Shown here: one piece after another, positions 5,672 to 6,616 of the stretch
Position numbering within the stretch: position 1 is the stretch's first letter
Layout: each line of letters opens with the position of its first letter
From: Acidobacteriaceae bacterium
GTDB taxonomy: Bacteria; Acidobacteriota; Terriglobia; Terriglobales; Acidobacteriaceae
DNA length: 6,616 bases
Direction: 5' to 3'
NCBI GenBank assembly: GCA_027307295.1
Contig: DAHUXF010000165.1
Coordinates: 1 to 6,616 of the forward strand
Position numbers and translations under genes: made by a program
Notes under the pieces: model-generated
Told to the model about the DNA's origin: nothing
What the model saw: the letters and a program-made list of their open reading frames with translations, nothing else
The model's database searches: none

Positions 5672-5890
5672 ATGACACAGCTTTTAATGAGCGAACCAAA
5701 AAATGATCTCAAAAAAACCAATGCAGGTCCGGCAATGGCTGGCCCAGCAACAAATGCAGAAAAAGTGCACAGTTCGCGCTACGAATGGGAAAAGAATGGA
5801 AATGAGAATGACCGGCCAGTGTCTGGTTCCGGCGTGACGGAGAGTCCCCTGCTCTCTTCTTTGAGAAACTGGCTGAAAAACTTTTTGTAG
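5672..5890 (+). CDS. Possible small hydrophilic protein, function unknown
   Basis: A frame of 72 codons beginning MTQLLMSEPK. The product is polar and Asn/Lys/Glu-rich in the middle (NDLKKTN, EWEKNGNENDR), has a GPAMAGPAT near-repeat at 19-27, and ends in a short amphipathic stretch LLSSLRNWLKNFL that could touch a membrane or a partner. AGGA lies only 1 base before this ATG, which is tight. A second ATG at 5687 (MSEPKNDLKK) has AAGGAAAT about 14 bases upstream and may be the real start. The frame continues upstream to a TTG at 5642. The surrounding DNA is more AT-rich than the neighbouring genes. No family is recognised, and the frame may be spurious. Confidence 0.35.
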   Translation: MTQLLMSEPKNDLKKTNAGPAMAGPATNAEKVHSSRYEWEKNGNENDRPVSGSGVTESPLLSSLRNWLKNFL

Positions 5891-6081
5891 AGAAACCACA
5901 GTTTATTTGCCCGGTAATTGACGATGCAACCCCGACGCACCCTACAGTCAGAAACCAACTCTGTCACCGGAAAACCATGTGCTATTCAGCCTGATGACAC
6001 CCCCTTGCATCTTTGCTGTCCGCGCATGGAGTATGCCGGGAGTAACTGCTCCTGAAATAGTGCATATGCTACTCTTCTTGC

Positions 6082-6085
6082 GGAG
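6082..6085 (+). promoter_or_regulatory. Shine-Dalgarno sequence fixing a TTG start
   Basis: GGAG lies 5 bases before TTG at 6091 in the metallopeptidase frame. The frame is closed by TAG at 6058-6060, and there is no in-frame ATG or GTG before 6091, so this site decides the start. TATGCT at 6065-6070 could be its -10, giving a leader of about 14 bases. Confidence 0.6.
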
Positions 6086-6090
6086 ACAGC

Positions 6091-6616
6091 TTGCGCGCCG
6101 CTTTTGAAAAAGCACCGCCTGACGTCCAGGAGATCCTGGCGAAACCGATCCGTGATCTGGGGCTTAAGCTGGAAGAATCCCCGGTGCAGCGGTTTGTGCA
6201 GAAGCTCTATCGTGAACTGGAACGCAAAGGGCTTAAGAAATTCCGGCCACCCTGCTATCTCACCGATGAATGGGGATGTCCTTCCGGCGAGCCGGTGATC
6301 GGCATTCCATTTTATCTGGCTGATCCCAGGTTGGCCCGCCTGGAAAAAGAGATGAATGATCTGGAAGATGCGCGCCAGATCATGATGTATCTGCGGCATG
6401 AAGCGGGGCATGCAATCAATTATGCCTATGCCCTCCATAAAACCGCTGAATGGAAGCAGATTTTTGGCCCCTACCGGAAGCCGTACCGCGATGCGTATCG
6501 TCCAATTCCGTTTTCCCGCAGCTTTGTGCGCCATATGGAAGGCTGGTACGCGCAGAAGCACCCGGACGAGGACTGGTCGGAGACGTTCGCCGTCTGGATG
6601 ACCCCGGGCCGGCGTT
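6091..6616 (+). CDS. Putative HEAGH zinc metallopeptidase, N-terminal part (runs off the right edge)
   Basis: Predicted zinc-dependent peptidase; the substrate is unknown. The 175 visible codons start MRAAFEKAPP from a TTG with GGAG 5 bases upstream. There is no signal peptide, so it is probably cytoplasmic. Residues 11-50 are helical and charged, then CYLTDEWGCPSGEPVIGIPF at 55-74, and the helix QIMMYLRHEAGHAINYAYAL at 96-115 carries the HExxH motif: zinc ligands His103 and His107 and catalytic Glu104. Downstream, YRPIPFS (136-142), then HPDEDWSETFAVWMTP (157-172) supplies the probable third ligand Glu164. The HEAGH plus ETFA arrangement resembles the 'putative zinc-binding metallopeptidase' families (Peptidase_Mx-like), as far as I can judge from memory. 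The C-terminus lies outside the window. The long antisense frame over the same region is a shadow. Confidence 0.85.
   Translation, partial: MRAAFEKAPPDVQEILAKPIRDLGLKLEESPVQRFVQKLYRELERKGLKKFRPPCYLTDEWGCPSGEPVIGIPFYLADPRLARLEKEMNDLEDARQIMMYLRHEAGHAINYAYALHKTAEWKQIFGPYRKPYRDAYRPIPFSRSFVRHMEGWYAQKHPDEDWSETFAVWMTPGRR

Noticed and set aside
5918..5948. TTGACG with TACAGT as a promoter for the metallopeptidase
   Set aside because: The spacer is 19 bases and the -10 is only 4/6; TATGCT at 6065 is closer to the start. Too weak to list.
5986..6561. 191-codon minus-strand frame
   Set aside because: It lies antisense to the metallopeptidase frame, which has HEAGH, an ETFA third ligand and a Shine-Dalgarno; the antisense product shows no recognisable domain.

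Overview
This looks like a chromosomal segment of a soil-type bacterium with moderate to high GC. Acidobacteriota (Terriglobia-like) is my best guess. The basis is the mix of protein families (exported AstE/ASPA-like hydrolase, YciQ-like DUF2207 protein, DinB-fold protein, small zinc-ribbon-like protein, HEAGH metallopeptidase), the long intergenic spacers and the mostly single-gene units. This is inference from remembered families, not from a search. I see no rRNA, tRNA, CRISPR array, insertion sequence, phage gene or toxin-antitoxin pair.

Layout. 1-662 (-): the first 220 codons of an AMP-forming acyl-CoA synthetase, running off the left edge. 663-749: a short divergent promoter region. 750-1805 (+): an exported zinc carboxypeptidase-fold deacylase of the succinylglutamate desuccinylase/aspartoacylase type. 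1840-1871: a hairpin between convergent genes, probably a two-way terminator. 1918-2328 (-): a small exported protein that may be OB-fold-like, with a perfect TGTGA-N6-TCACA palindrome upstream. 2476-4413 (-): a DUF2207 membrane protein with a Ser/Gly tail. 4495-4570: a spacer with short AGATCG-containing repeats. 4594-5097 (-): a DinB-like four-helix protein. 5190-5471 (-): a small Cys/His-rich protein of unknown function. 5472-6090: a more AT-rich stretch with a possible small gene (5672-5890, +) and several inverted or direct repeats. 6091-6616 (+): a putative zinc metallopeptidase starting at TTG and running off the right edge.

How the genes work together. There is no obvious shared pathway: fatty-acid activation, an amidohydrolase, envelope proteins, a DinB-fold enzyme and a protease. 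The genes are widely spaced, often with their own promoter-like element, so they read as independent housekeeping or accessory genes rather than one system. I do not find a convincing new multi-gene system. The best leads are regulatory. Some genes have strong Shine-Dalgarno sequences and others have a -10-like hexamer almost touching the start codon (possible leaderless mRNAs). There is also a CRP-type palindrome, plus the small unassigned proteins.
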